Of a stretch of DNA of 64,000 bases, positions 33,807 through 41,982 are shown in pieces. This stretch comes from Mediterraneibacter hominis. GTDB lineage: Bacteria > Bacillota > Clostridia > Lachnospirales > Lachnospiraceae. A model generated the notes under the pieces. It had not been told where the DNA came from. It did not search any database and saw only the letters and a program-made list of their open reading frames with translations. Positions within the stretch are counted from its first letter, which is position 1. Each line of letters starts with the position of its first letter. The position numbers and the translations under genes were made by a program. Location: contig NZ_JACOPF010000006.1 in the NCBI RefSeq assembly GCF_014287475.1, forward strand, positions 1-64,000, written 5' to 3'.

Positions 33807-34958
33807 ATGGATAAGATTAAAGTAGGCATAATTGGAACAGGCTTTATCGGACCGGTACATGTAGAAGCTGTTCGGAGACAGCCGGATACAGAGGTAGTTG
33901 CACTTTCTGAAATTAATGCGGAGCTGGCGAGAAAAAAAGCAGACGAGCTTGGGATTGAGAAAGCTTATGGGGATTATAAGGAACTCCTTGCAGATAAGGA
34001 GATTGACGTAATACATATCTGTACTCCAAATCATCTCCATTATGAAATTGCGAAGGAAGCTGTTCTGTCAGGCAAGCATGTAGTTTGCGAGAAGCCTCTT
34101 GCGATGAATACAACAGAAGGAAAAGAATTAACAGAGCTTGCAAAAAAGAATAACGTTATCTGTGCAATGCACTTGAATTGTCGTGCATATCCGTTAATAC
34201 AGCAGGTAAAAGAGATGGTTGCCAGAGGAGATCTCGGAACGATTTTTGCGGTAAATGGTTCCTACCAGCAGGACTGGTTGTTTAAGGAAACAGACTATAG
34301 CTGGAGATTAGAAAAACAATTCAGCGGGGAGTCCAGGGCGATTGCAGATATTGGAACACATTGGTTTGACACGATAGAAACTGTAACAGGCTTAAAGACA
34401 GAAAAAGTGTGTGCGGATTTTGCTACATTTTATAAAACAAGAAAGAAACCATTGAAACCAGTGGAGACATATTCTGGCAAAACATTGGAGCCTAGCGACT
34501 ATGAAGATGTTCCGATTGATACAGAGGATTATGCGACAGTGCTGATTAAATTTAATAATGGCGCACATGGCTCTTTTACAGTAAATCAGGTTGCGGCGGG
34601 AAGAAAGAATCGGTTGTATTTTGAAATTTACGGCAGTAAATGTGCGGTTGCATTTGACAGCGAAGAGCCAAATCAGCTTTGGATAGGAAACAGGGATGGC
34701 AATAATGAGATTATGATGAAGGATCCTTCCTTGTTATACCCTGAAGTAAGAGAGTATAACAGCTATCCAGGAGGACATACGGAAGGCTTTGCAGACGCTT
34801 CGAAGCATACGATTCGTAAGATCTATGAAGCGATCCGTGCGGGGAAAGCTGCAGATACAGATTATCCTCAGTTTGCTGACGGTTATCGTGAACTAGCTCT
34901 GTGTGAAGCAATTGTAAAATCAGCAGAAAAAGAGGCATGGGTGAAGATAGAGGATTAA
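33807..34958 (+). CDS. Gfo/Idh/MocA-family oxidoreductase (2)
   Basis: A 383-aa NAD(P)-dependent dehydrogenase. The Rossmann loop is IIGTGFIGPVH, the catalytic Lys is in VCEKPLAMN (~residue 95), and the catalytic Asp/His are in DIGTHWFD (~residue 185). The insertion FYKTRKKPLKP is typical of cyclitol and glycoside dehydrogenases in this family. It sits between the PfkB kinase and DeoC. RBS AGGAGG. Confidence 0.88.
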   Translation: MDKIKVGIIGTGFIGPVHVEAVRRQPDTEVVALSEINAELARKKADELGIEKAYGDYKELLADKEIDVIHICTPNHLHYEIAKEAVLSGKHVVCEKPLAMNTTEGKELTELAKKNNVICAMHLNCRAYPLIQQVKEMVARGDLGTIFAVNGSYQQDWLFKETDYSWRLEKQFSGESRAIADIGTHWFDTIETVTGLKTEKVCADFATFYKTRKKPLKPVETYSGKTLEPSDYEDVPIDTEDYATVLIKFNNGAHGSFTVNQVAAGRKNRLYFEIYGSKCAVAFDSEEPNQLWIGNRDGNNEIMMKDPSLLYPEVREYNSYPGGHTEGFADASKHTIRKIYEAIRAGKAADTDYPQFADGYRELALCEAIVKSAEKEAWVKIED

Positions 34959-34987
34959 AAACATACGAATACAGGAGGATATAGAAA

Positions 34988-35698
34988 ATGAAAACAGTAA
35001 AAAAAGCGAGTGAAATGACGACAAAAGAGCTTGCAGCATATATTGATTATTCTGTATTAAAGCCGGAATTTACGGAGGAAGAAATTATTGCACTGACAAA
35101 AGACGGGGTAAAGCTTGGATGTGCGACTATCTGCATTAATCCCGGATATATGGAACTATGTGAGCCATATGTAAAGGGAACAGACACGATGCTGTGTCCG
35201 GTTACCGATTTCCCATTCGGTACAAGCTCCACACAGTCGAGAGTAGAGCAGATTGAAAATGTAGCGAAGTATGACACAGTAAAAGAAGTGGATATTGTTG
35301 CGAATTTTGGATGGCTCAAAGAAGGACTGTACGATAAAGTGACAGAGGATTTAAAAGCATGTGCAGAAGCAGTTCACAAATATGGAAGAGAAATCAAAGT
35401 GATTTTGGAAACGGATGCCCTCAATGAAGAACAGATAAGAAAAGGATGTGAATGCTGTGTGGAGGCAGGCGTGGACTTTGTCAAGACAAGCACAGGATTC
35501 CTCACAGGGTTTGAGCTAAAAGGTGCGGCGCCGGAAGTCATTGAAATCATTATGGATCAGTTAAAAGGAAGAGCAAAAGTAAAGGGAAGCGGCTGCATCC
35601 GTACAAGAGAACATTTCTTAAAATTGATTGATATGGGAATTGACCGCATGGGAGTCGGATATAAATCAGTTCCGGTAGTGCTGGATTTAGAAAAATAA
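34988..35698 (+). CDS. deoC: Deoxyribose-phosphate aldolase (DeoC family)
   Basis: A 236-aa class I aldolase. The Schiff-base lysine is in VDFVKTSTGF (~residue 165), and the second active-site lysine in KVKGSGCIRT (~residue 198). DYSVLKPEFTEEEI is the expected N-terminus. DeoC cleaves 2-deoxyribose 5-phosphate to glyceraldehyde 3-phosphate and acetaldehyde. No nucleoside genes are nearby, so here it more likely cleaves a deoxy-keto sugar phosphate from the upstream pathway. It ends the operon at a 14-bp terminator. RBS AGGAGG. Confidence 0.88.
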   Translation: MKTVKKASEMTTKELAAYIDYSVLKPEFTEEEIIALTKDGVKLGCATICINPGYMELCEPYVKGTDTMLCPVTDFPFGTSSTQSRVEQIENVAKYDTVKEVDIVANFGWLKEGLYDKVTEDLKACAEAVHKYGREIKVILETDALNEEQIRKGCECCVEAGVDFVKTSTGFLTGFELKGAAPEVIEIIMDQLKGRAKVKGSGCIRTREHFLKLIDMGIDRMGVGYKSVPVVLDLEK

Positions 35699-35726
35699 TT
35701 AAAACTATTTGTGATTATGTGCGTGG

Positions 35727-35773
35727 AAAAACCACTGTAAGTCTTGGAGTGCAAGGTTTTACAGTGGTTTTTT
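35727..35773 (+). terminator. Intrinsic terminator after deoC
   Basis: A perfect 14-bp stem, AAAAACCACTGTAA (35727-35740) with TTACAGTGGTTTTT (35759-35772), 18-nt loop, ending in a T6 run. The rest of the 327-bp gap to the LacI gene is AT-rich and holds only the LacI promoter. Confidence 0.88.
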
Positions 35774-35949
35774 CGTACATTTGTCCGAAGATATCAGACT
35801 ACTGTTTATAAAAGAATTATCTGGACAGAAGAAATTTTGCAAAATTTTTCTTTTAGGAAAAGATAAAGAAATTACAGAAAAGATTTGTGCTAAATATACA
35901 AAATTTATTGTGTTTTATTAACAAAATTCACTAATATTTAAAAAGGGAC

Positions 35950-35992
35950 TTGCAAATCAATATGGAGTTAGATATAATGACAACGTAGGACA
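35950..35992 (+). promoter_or_regulatory. LacI-gene promoter and overlapping operator half-site
   Basis: TTGCAA (35950-35955), 17 bp, TATAAT (35973-35978). TGACAACG (35978-35985) directly after the -10 repeats one arm of the TGACAACGTTGACA palindrome at 37126, so the regulator probably represses itself. Confidence 0.6.
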
Positions 35993-36025
35993 AAGACGAA
36001 GATCGGACAGGCAGGAGGAAGCAGA

Positions 36026-37030
36026 ATGAGCAATGTTACGATTGTAGATATTGCAAATGCATGTGGCGTATCTATTAAGTCGGTATCCCGTGTGCTGAAT
36101 AATAGCCCGAATGTTAGTGATGCGATGCGTGAAAAAGTAATGAATGCAGTGAAAGAACAAGGGTATCAGGTAAATATGCTTGCACGGGGGCTTAAGGGCT
36201 CACGTACCAATATTATTGTAGTATTTGCAGAGAGACATCATGAAGAACATTTAAGCATATGGCACAATATTATGTTGAAACATTTATTTTCTTATGCAAA
36301 AAAATGTGCGATGAAAATAGTCCTTTCCCCATCTAACAGTGAAAAATTTGAGGAAGATGAAACAGACGGATTTTATCTGATTGCTAACGGTATCGCAGAT
36401 GGTGCAATTCTTTTAGAAAATGTGTTGCATGATGCAAGAATTGATTATTTTGAAAAACACGATATTCCTTATGTAGTGTTTGGGGAGCCTGAGGATGATA
36501 ATATTCCTTATGTTAGTCTAGATAATTTTTCTGTGGGATATACAGGAGGAAATTATTTGACGGAGAAGGGATTTGAAAAAATAGCCTTTTTTATAGGTGA
36601 AAGGAAGTTTTTATCTACACAGCACCGTATGGATGGGTTTGAAAAAGCTATGTTCGAAAGTAAGAACAGAAAATATAAGATTTATACGGGAATTGATACT
36701 TTGGAGAAGGCTTATAAAAAAGCAGTTGAGGTGATTGAAAAATCGGATATTGAGGCTTTCTTTGTTTCAGGAGATGAAAGAGCTTTAGGAGTGTATCGGG
36801 GTATTTATGAGAAGGGGCTCTCTATCCCAAAAGATGTTGCTGTACTGGGAATTGATAATATCACATTGGGAGAATATTATTACCCCCCAATCAGTACAAT
36901 TAATCAGGATTTTGAGATAATGGCGAAATGCTGTATTGACTATGTAATTCAAAGAATCGAGAAAACAGACGGTATGCAGGCAAAAGAATATAAATTTCCA
37001 TGCAAGATCGTGGAGAGAGGCTCTTTATAA
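36026..37030 (+). CDS. LacI-family transcriptional regulator
   Basis: A 334-aa repressor. The N-terminal HTH reads VTIVDIANACGVSIKSVSRV (residues 4-23), with the hinge helix LARGLKG near residue 52. The rest is a type-I periplasmic-binding-like sensor (VFFVSGDERALGVYRGIYEKG and VAVLGIDNI). It is the counterpart of YcjW, placed upstream of the ycj-like operon instead of downstream. The operator at 37126 is just before the first enzyme gene. RBS AGGAGG. Confidence 0.9.
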   Translation: MSNVTIVDIANACGVSIKSVSRVLNNSPNVSDAMREKVMNAVKEQGYQVNMLARGLKGSRTNIIVVFAERHHEEHLSIWHNIMLKHLFSYAKKCAMKIVLSPSNSEKFEEDETDGFYLIANGIADGAILLENVLHDARIDYFEKHDIPYVVFGEPEDDNIPYVSLDNFSVGYTGGNYLTEKGFEKIAFFIGERKFLSTQHRMDGFEKAMFESKNRKYKIYTGIDTLEKAYKKAVEVIEKSDIEAFFVSGDERALGVYRGIYEKGLSIPKDVAVLGIDNITLGEYYYPPISTINQDFEIMAKCCIDYVIQRIEKTDGMQAKEYKFPCKIVERGSL

Positions 37031-37062
37031 GTACCTATGTAAGCAGAACAGAGAATATAAGG

Positions 37063-37098
37063 CTTGTTCAGATAGTGCAGATAAATTATCTGAACAAG
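37063..37098 (+). terminator. Hairpin between the LacI gene and the ycj-like operon
   Basis: CTTGTTCAGATA (37063-37074) pairs perfectly with TATCTGAACAAG (37087-37098). A T7 run follows only after 12 nt, so it may be a partial terminator or attenuator between regulator and operon. Confidence 0.5.
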
Positions 37099-37125
37099 GT
37101 AATAAATAATTTTTTTAGCAAAAAA

Positions 37126-37139
37126 TGACAACGTTGACA
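37126..37139. promoter_or_regulatory. LacI-type operator palindrome
   Basis: TGACAACGTTGACA has a CG-centred core (CAACGTTG is a perfect palindrome), as in LacI/PurR-family sites. It ends 12 bp before the ATG of the GH13 gene and overlaps its ribosome-binding region. Confidence 0.6.
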
Positions 37140-37151
37140 TAAGGAGCAAAA

Positions 37152-38837
37152 ATGAATATAGAGTTGGAGAAGAAGATACAAAAGAGGTTAAGGGGTATAT
37201 ATGGTGACAGTATAAAGGAAGAAAAAGCGCTGGCAGAGATTAAGGGAAAATTATCCCAATATCATGCAGAAACGAAACCATACAAAAGGACATTTTCTGA
37301 AAAGGACTGTATATTGATTACTTATGGAGATTCGATTGTAGACGAAAAAAACTCTCCGTTGAAAGTGCTGCGGAAATTCCTGGATAGATTTGTGCAGGAT
37401 GCGATTAATACCGTACATATACTTCCTATGTATCCCTATACTTCAGATGACGGGTTTTCTGTAACAGATTATAGAAAAATAAGTACAAAATTAGGAGAAT
37501 GGAAAGATATAAAGAAATTAGCAGTATCTTACCATTTAATGTTTGATGCGGTTATCAACCATGTATCGAAAGCAAGCGACTGGTTCAAAGGGTATCTGGA
37601 ATATAAGGAGCCATATAAGGAATTCTTTATAACAAGCGATCCAAATGCAGACTACAGCAAAGTGATCCGCCCGAGAACCTCTCCTCTGCTTACGGCGTTT
37701 GATACAGCGAGAGGACAGAAATATGTGTGGACAACCTTTAGCGAGGACCAGATAGATTTGAATTATCAATCTACGAAACTTCTTGCCGAAATTATAGATA
37801 TTTTGCTTTTATATGCACAAAAGGGGGCATCTTATATACGGCTGGATGCTATTGGATTCATGTGGAAAGAAATAGGAACAAGCTGTATGCACCTAAAGCA
37901 GACACACGAGATCATTAAATTATTTAAAGATATTTTCAGGGTGTATGCACCGGGAACAAAGATTGTAACAGAGACAAATGTTCCACACGAAGACAACGTC
38001 AGCTATTTCGGGGAAGGAGGAGATGAAGCGGATATGGTATATCAGTTTCCTCTGCCGCCGCTTACTCTTTATACTCTACTCACCGGAAATGCGGAGATCT
38101 TATCCGACTGGCTCGAAGGACTTGCTGTACCGGATAAACAAGTGACATTTTTTAATTTTTTGAGTTCGCATGATGGTATTGGAATTAGACCTACAGAAGG
38201 GATTTTAACAGATGATCAAAGGCAGATTCTTGTGAACAGTACTTTGAAAAACGGAGGTGCAGTTTCCTACAAAGATAATGGCGACGGAACAAGAAGCCCC
38301 TATGAATTGAATATCAATTACCAGGATGCTCTTGCGGGACCGGATGAATCTGATGCTGAAAGGATGAAAAAATTCCTAGCGGCAGAGACAATACTTTTGT
38401 CTTTGCAGGGGATACCGGGGATTTATATCCACAGCCTTCTGGGTTCCAGAAATGATTATTACGGAAAGAGTATTTCCGGTATCGCACGCAGAATTAACAG
38501 AGAAAAACTGGATTATGGGTATATTGCAGAGCAGCTAGAGAAAGAAACAAACAGGAAAATTATTTTTAAAGAGCTCATACGACGACTGAAAATAAGACAG
38601 AAAGAGAGTGCATTTTCACCTCTTGCAGATCAGGAAGTTATCCGAATCTGTCCGCAAGTACTGGGATTAAAACGCAGTAATATAAAGACTGGCGGAAAGA
38701 TATATGTTTTAGTGAATGTTTCAGGAGAGGCCATAGATATAGAAAATAGTGAATTGTATGGAATAGAGCTTATATCTGAAAAAAGTGTGGAAGGGAAAAT
38801 ACAGCTAGAACCATGGGATTGTGCTTGGATACGATAG
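37152..38837 (+). CDS. GH13_18 sugar phosphorylase (YcjM-like)
   Basis: A 561-aa glycoside hydrolase family 13 subfamily 18 protein, the group of sucrose, sucrose 6'-phosphate and glucosylglycerate phosphorylases. Catalytic residues are D232 (RLDAIGF), E274 (VTETNVPH) and D341 (SSHDGIGI). It would break a glucoside with phosphate, giving alpha-glucose 1-phosphate and the acceptor. The length is almost that of E. coli YcjM (~560 aa), a glucosylglycerate phosphorylase, and gene order downstream matches ycj. No signal peptide, so it acts in the cytosol. RBS AAGGAG. Confidence 0.87.
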   Translation: MNIELEKKIQKRLRGIYGDSIKEEKALAEIKGKLSQYHAETKPYKRTFSEKDCILITYGDSIVDEKNSPLKVLRKFLDRFVQDAINTVHILPMYPYTSDDGFSVTDYRKISTKLGEWKDIKKLAVSYHLMFDAVINHVSKASDWFKGYLEYKEPYKEFFITSDPNADYSKVIRPRTSPLLTAFDTARGQKYVWTTFSEDQIDLNYQSTKLLAEIIDILLLYAQKGASYIRLDAIGFMWKEIGTSCMHLKQTHEIIKLFKDIFRVYAPGTKIVTETNVPHEDNVSYFGEGGDEADMVYQFPLPPLTLYTLLTGNAEILSDWLEGLAVPDKQVTFFNFLSSHDGIGIRPTEGILTDDQRQILVNSTLKNGGAVSYKDNGDGTRSPYELNINYQDALAGPDESDAERMKKFLAAETILLSLQGIPGIYIHSLLGSRNDYYGKSISGIARRINREKLDYGYIAEQLEKETNRKIIFKELIRRLKIRQKESAFSPLADQEVIRICPQVLGLKRSNIKTGGKIYVLVNVSGEAIDIENSELYGIELISEKSVEGKIQLEPWDCAWIR

Positions 38838-38929
38838 TAGAAGAAAATTAAGTAGGAAGGGAGGGCAGAGAAAATATTGCTGTAGATAGTAACCAAAAAA
38901 TAAAATGATAATTTAGGAGGAAAAGATTC

Positions 38930-40243
38930 ATGAAAAAAAGAGCAAGTAAAATTATTGCAATGATTATGGCAGCGTCTATGTTAGCGGGGTGTGGAGCAGG
39001 AGCATCGGGTGATTCAGGGAAATCAGAAGATGGCAAAGTAACAATTGAATTCATGCATGATGAGGCCGAAGAAGATCGAATGGCAGTATATGACGAGATC
39101 ATAAAGGACTTTATGGCAGAAAATCCAGATATTGAAGTAAAGCAGACGGCGATATCAGAGGATGGATTTGAAGACAAAGTAAAAACTTTAATTTCAGCCG
39201 GAGAAATGCCTGCTATTGTGGCGGGGTCTACATCTCTGATGCAGTTGTTGGATGGAGAAGAGATGATAAATACTAAGGCAAACAAAGAAGTTGTGGAAGA
39301 GAGAGGAAGAGACGACTTCTATGAACAAGTATTATCGCTGCTAAATGCACAGGACGGTGAGGGAATGATAGGGGTTCCAATTTCAACCTGGGTGAATGGA
39401 ATTTGGTACCGCAAAGATCTTTTTGCCGAGAAAGGACTGAATCCGCCTGAAACATGGGAGGATATACTTACAGCAGCAAAAACATTCCATGATCCAGACA
39501 ATAAAATGTATGGAATTATGTTTGGAACAGAAGAAGGGGCAATTGCCCAGAATAATTTCGAGTTATTTGCAGGTTCCAACGGAGCACAGTTGTTTGATGA
39601 GGAAGGAAATGTACAGTTTACTTCACCGGAAATGAAAGAGACGATGGAATTTTATAAAGAACTATATCAGTATTCTCTTCCAGGCTCTAATGGGACTACA
39701 CAGATTCGTGATGCTATGGTAGGTGGAAACACAGCAATGTGCGTATATTCAAGCTATATTTTGGCGCCTCTCTATAATGCAGAAATGGGCGAAAAAATTG
39801 GATATTGTGTTCCTGAAAATACACAGAAATCAGTATACTCATCTCCATCGATTTACACAATCTCCAATACGATTTCTGATGAGGAAACAGAAGCTGCTAA
39901 GAAATTTATTTCTTATATGTTGACAGATGAAGTAAATATAAAAGTGCTGCACATTGCACCGGGAGGTCCACAGCCAGTTATGAAATCTGTTGCGGAGAAT
40001 CCAGAGTATAGAGATGCTGATGTACTGCAGGTATATGGTGAAGAGATAGATAAAATAGCAGATGCTTTGAATTACATCAACGTATTTGGAACACAGGACG
40101 GAATAACCGATTCACATATTGGAGCAATCAGCAATTCTATGATTATCAGTAAAGCAATTAACCAGATTTTAGTACAGGATCAGGATATGGACGAAATGAT
40201 GCAGATTGCACAGGAGGATATGGAGAAAGAAATAAGCAGATAG
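38930..40243 (+). CDS. Extracellular solute-binding lipoprotein (YcjN-like)
   Basis: A 437-aa family-1 solute-binding protein of the maltose/oligosaccharide class. The signal peptide has a lipobox LAGCGAG (Cys ~22). Conserved segments include AGEMPAIVAGS, WVNGIWYRKDLFAEKGLNPP and TWEDILTAAKTF. It binds the imported glycoside outside the membrane. The binding site is not readable from sequence, so whether it recognises sulfate is unknown. RBS AGGAGG. Confidence 0.9.
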   Translation: MKKRASKIIAMIMAASMLAGCGAGASGDSGKSEDGKVTIEFMHDEAEEDRMAVYDEIIKDFMAENPDIEVKQTAISEDGFEDKVKTLISAGEMPAIVAGSTSLMQLLDGEEMINTKANKEVVEERGRDDFYEQVLSLLNAQDGEGMIGVPISTWVNGIWYRKDLFAEKGLNPPETWEDILTAAKTFHDPDNKMYGIMFGTEEGAIAQNNFELFAGSNGAQLFDEEGNVQFTSPEMKETMEFYKELYQYSLPGSNGTTQIRDAMVGGNTAMCVYSSYILAPLYNAEMGEKIGYCVPENTQKSVYSSPSIYTISNTISDEETEAAKKFISYMLTDEVNIKVLHIAPGGPQPVMKSVAENPEYRDADVLQVYGEEIDKIADALNYINVFGTQDGITDSHIGAISNSMIISKAINQILVQDQDMDEMMQIAQEDMEKEISR

Positions 40244-40256
40244 AAGGAGAAAACAG

Positions 40257-41156
40257 ATGAAGCGGTGGAAGAAAAAATCTCCATTAACAATGAAGAAAAA
40301 AGAAAGTATACTGGGTTTTCTGTTAATTCTTCCAGTTATATTATTGATTGCATTTGTAGTTTTGTACCCCATTATATATAACGTAAAAATCAGTTTCTTT
40401 GATGTAGCATTAAATCCGAATAAACCAGACATTTTTATAGGATGGGAAAATTATATTGACCTTTTGACAGATAAAGAGTTTTATAAAGTATTAGTTGTAA
40501 CAATTCTGTTTGTGGCGGCTACGGTTATTTTATCAACGGCACTTGGTCTTGGAGTTGCACTGCTGTTTAACAGAAAGTTCCGTTTTAGGGGAGCAGCCAG
40601 AGCTTTAGTAATGCTTTCCTTTGTGACACCAGCTGTATCTTTGGTCTATGTATGGAAGTATATGTTCAATGGACTGTATGGAATTGTGAATTATGCGCTC
40701 GTAGATGTTCTTCATATACTAGAAACAGCACCGGCGTGGTTTGACAATATTGTATTTGCGTTCATATCAGTAGTAATATTTGATACTTGGCGTTTATATC
40801 CATATGCATTTATGACAATACTGGCAGCACTACAGACAATTGATACATCGCTGTATGAAGCAGCAAAGATTGACGGAGCAGGCGCGTGGGCGCGATTCCG
40901 CTATGTGACACTTCCGGAAATTATGCCAACAATAGCAACAATAGCTACGCTCAGAATGATATGGAATTTTTATAAATTTGACGAGATTTACCTGTTGACA
41001 CAGCAACTGCCGGTAATAGGGGTATATCTATATAAAACCTCCTTCGCATCTAATGATTTTGGAATGGCAGCAGCAATTACAGTTATATTGTTTGTAATTG
41101 TTATGAGTCTTGTATTCTTGTTACGAAAGGTGGTGTTTAAGAAAAATGAGACGTAG
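40257..41156 (+). CDS. Sugar ABC transporter permease (YcjO/MalF type)
   Basis: A 299-aa inner-membrane permease with 6 predicted helices. The EAA loop that contacts the ATPase reads YEAAKIDGAGAWARFRYVTL. It pairs with the MalG-type permease whose gene overlaps its end by 11 bp. No ATPase gene is in the operon; Firmicutes usually supply a shared MsmX/MsmK-type ATPase from elsewhere. Confidence 0.9.
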   Translation: MKRWKKKSPLTMKKKESILGFLLILPVILLIAFVVLYPIIYNVKISFFDVALNPNKPDIFIGWENYIDLLTDKEFYKVLVVTILFVAATVILSTALGLGVALLFNRKFRFRGAARALVMLSFVTPAVSLVYVWKYMFNGLYGIVNYALVDVLHILETAPAWFDNIVFAFISVVIFDTWRLYPYAFMTILAALQTIDTSLYEAAKIDGAGAWARFRYVTLPEIMPTIATIATLRMIWNFYKFDEIYLLTQQLPVIGVYLYKTSFASNDFGMAAAITVILFVIVMSLVFLLRKVVFKKNET

Positions 41157-41982
41157 AAAGATAATAAATGTACTCTTAAACCTATTAGTTGTTGCGATAC
41201 TGATTGTGACACTCTTTCCGTTCTTCATTATGCTGACCACGGCCTTGAAAACAGATGCAGCATCTGTAGCTTATCCGCCTGAATTATGGCCTGGTGAAAT
41301 AACGTTCCAGCATTTTCAGGATATTGTAAATCCAATGATATTTCCATTTTTCAGGTATTTGGCAAACAGCTTTCTTATAGCGTTTATTACGGCTGTTGCA
41401 TCAGTAATTATATGTAGCTTGGGAGGATACAGTCTGGCAAAATTAAACTTCTTCGGAAAGAGACAGATACACAATGTGACATTAGTTGTGTACATGTTTT
41501 CTGGTATTCTTCTGATTGTACCATTGTTCCAAATTTTTAATTCAATTGGGTTAATTGATAATCGGTTTGCTGTAATACTCGCCTGTCTGGTGTCCAGTAT
41601 GCCGGCGGCATTGTCTATGCTGGTTTCCTATTTCCAAAAAATACCGGACTCTATCGAAGAAGCAGCACGAATCGACGGATTGAATCGAGTACAGGTGATT
41701 TTTAAAGTGGTAATGCCGCTGTCAGTCCCAGGAATCATGTCCGTATTTTCCTATGTGTTTATGCAGGCATGGAACAATTTCCTTTTTGCTAATACATTCC
41801 TTTCTTCTATGGAAAAACAAACGCTGATTATTGGTATGAGGAATTTGTTTACATCACAAGATTATGTCTGGGGAAGAATGATGGTAGCGTCACTTCTGAC
41901 TGCAATTCCAGTAATTATTGTGTTTTCCTTAGTGGAACGGTTTATTTCAGGAGGAAGACTGGATGGAGGAGTGAAAGGATAA
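41146..41982 (+). CDS. Sugar ABC transporter permease (YcjP/MalG type)
   Basis: A 278-aa permease with 6 helices. The EAA loop is IEEAARIDGLNRVQVIFKVV, and MQAWNNFLFANTF is typical of MalG-type C-termini. ATG 41146 gives an 11-bp overlap with the upstream permease gene. Its stop codon is immediately followed by the first sulfatase start (zero-base gap), which places the sulfatases firmly in the same transcript. Confidence 0.9.
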   Translation: MRRRKIINVLLNLLVVAILIVTLFPFFIMLTTALKTDAASVAYPPELWPGEITFQHFQDIVNPMIFPFFRYLANSFLIAFITAVASVIICSLGGYSLAKLNFFGKRQIHNVTLVVYMFSGILLIVPLFQIFNSIGLIDNRFAVILACLVSSMPAALSMLVSYFQKIPDSIEEAARIDGLNRVQVIFKVVMPLSVPGIMSVFSYVFMQAWNNFLFANTFLSSMEKQTLIIGMRNLFTSQDYVWGRMMVASLLTAIPVIIVFSLVERFISGGRLDGGVKG

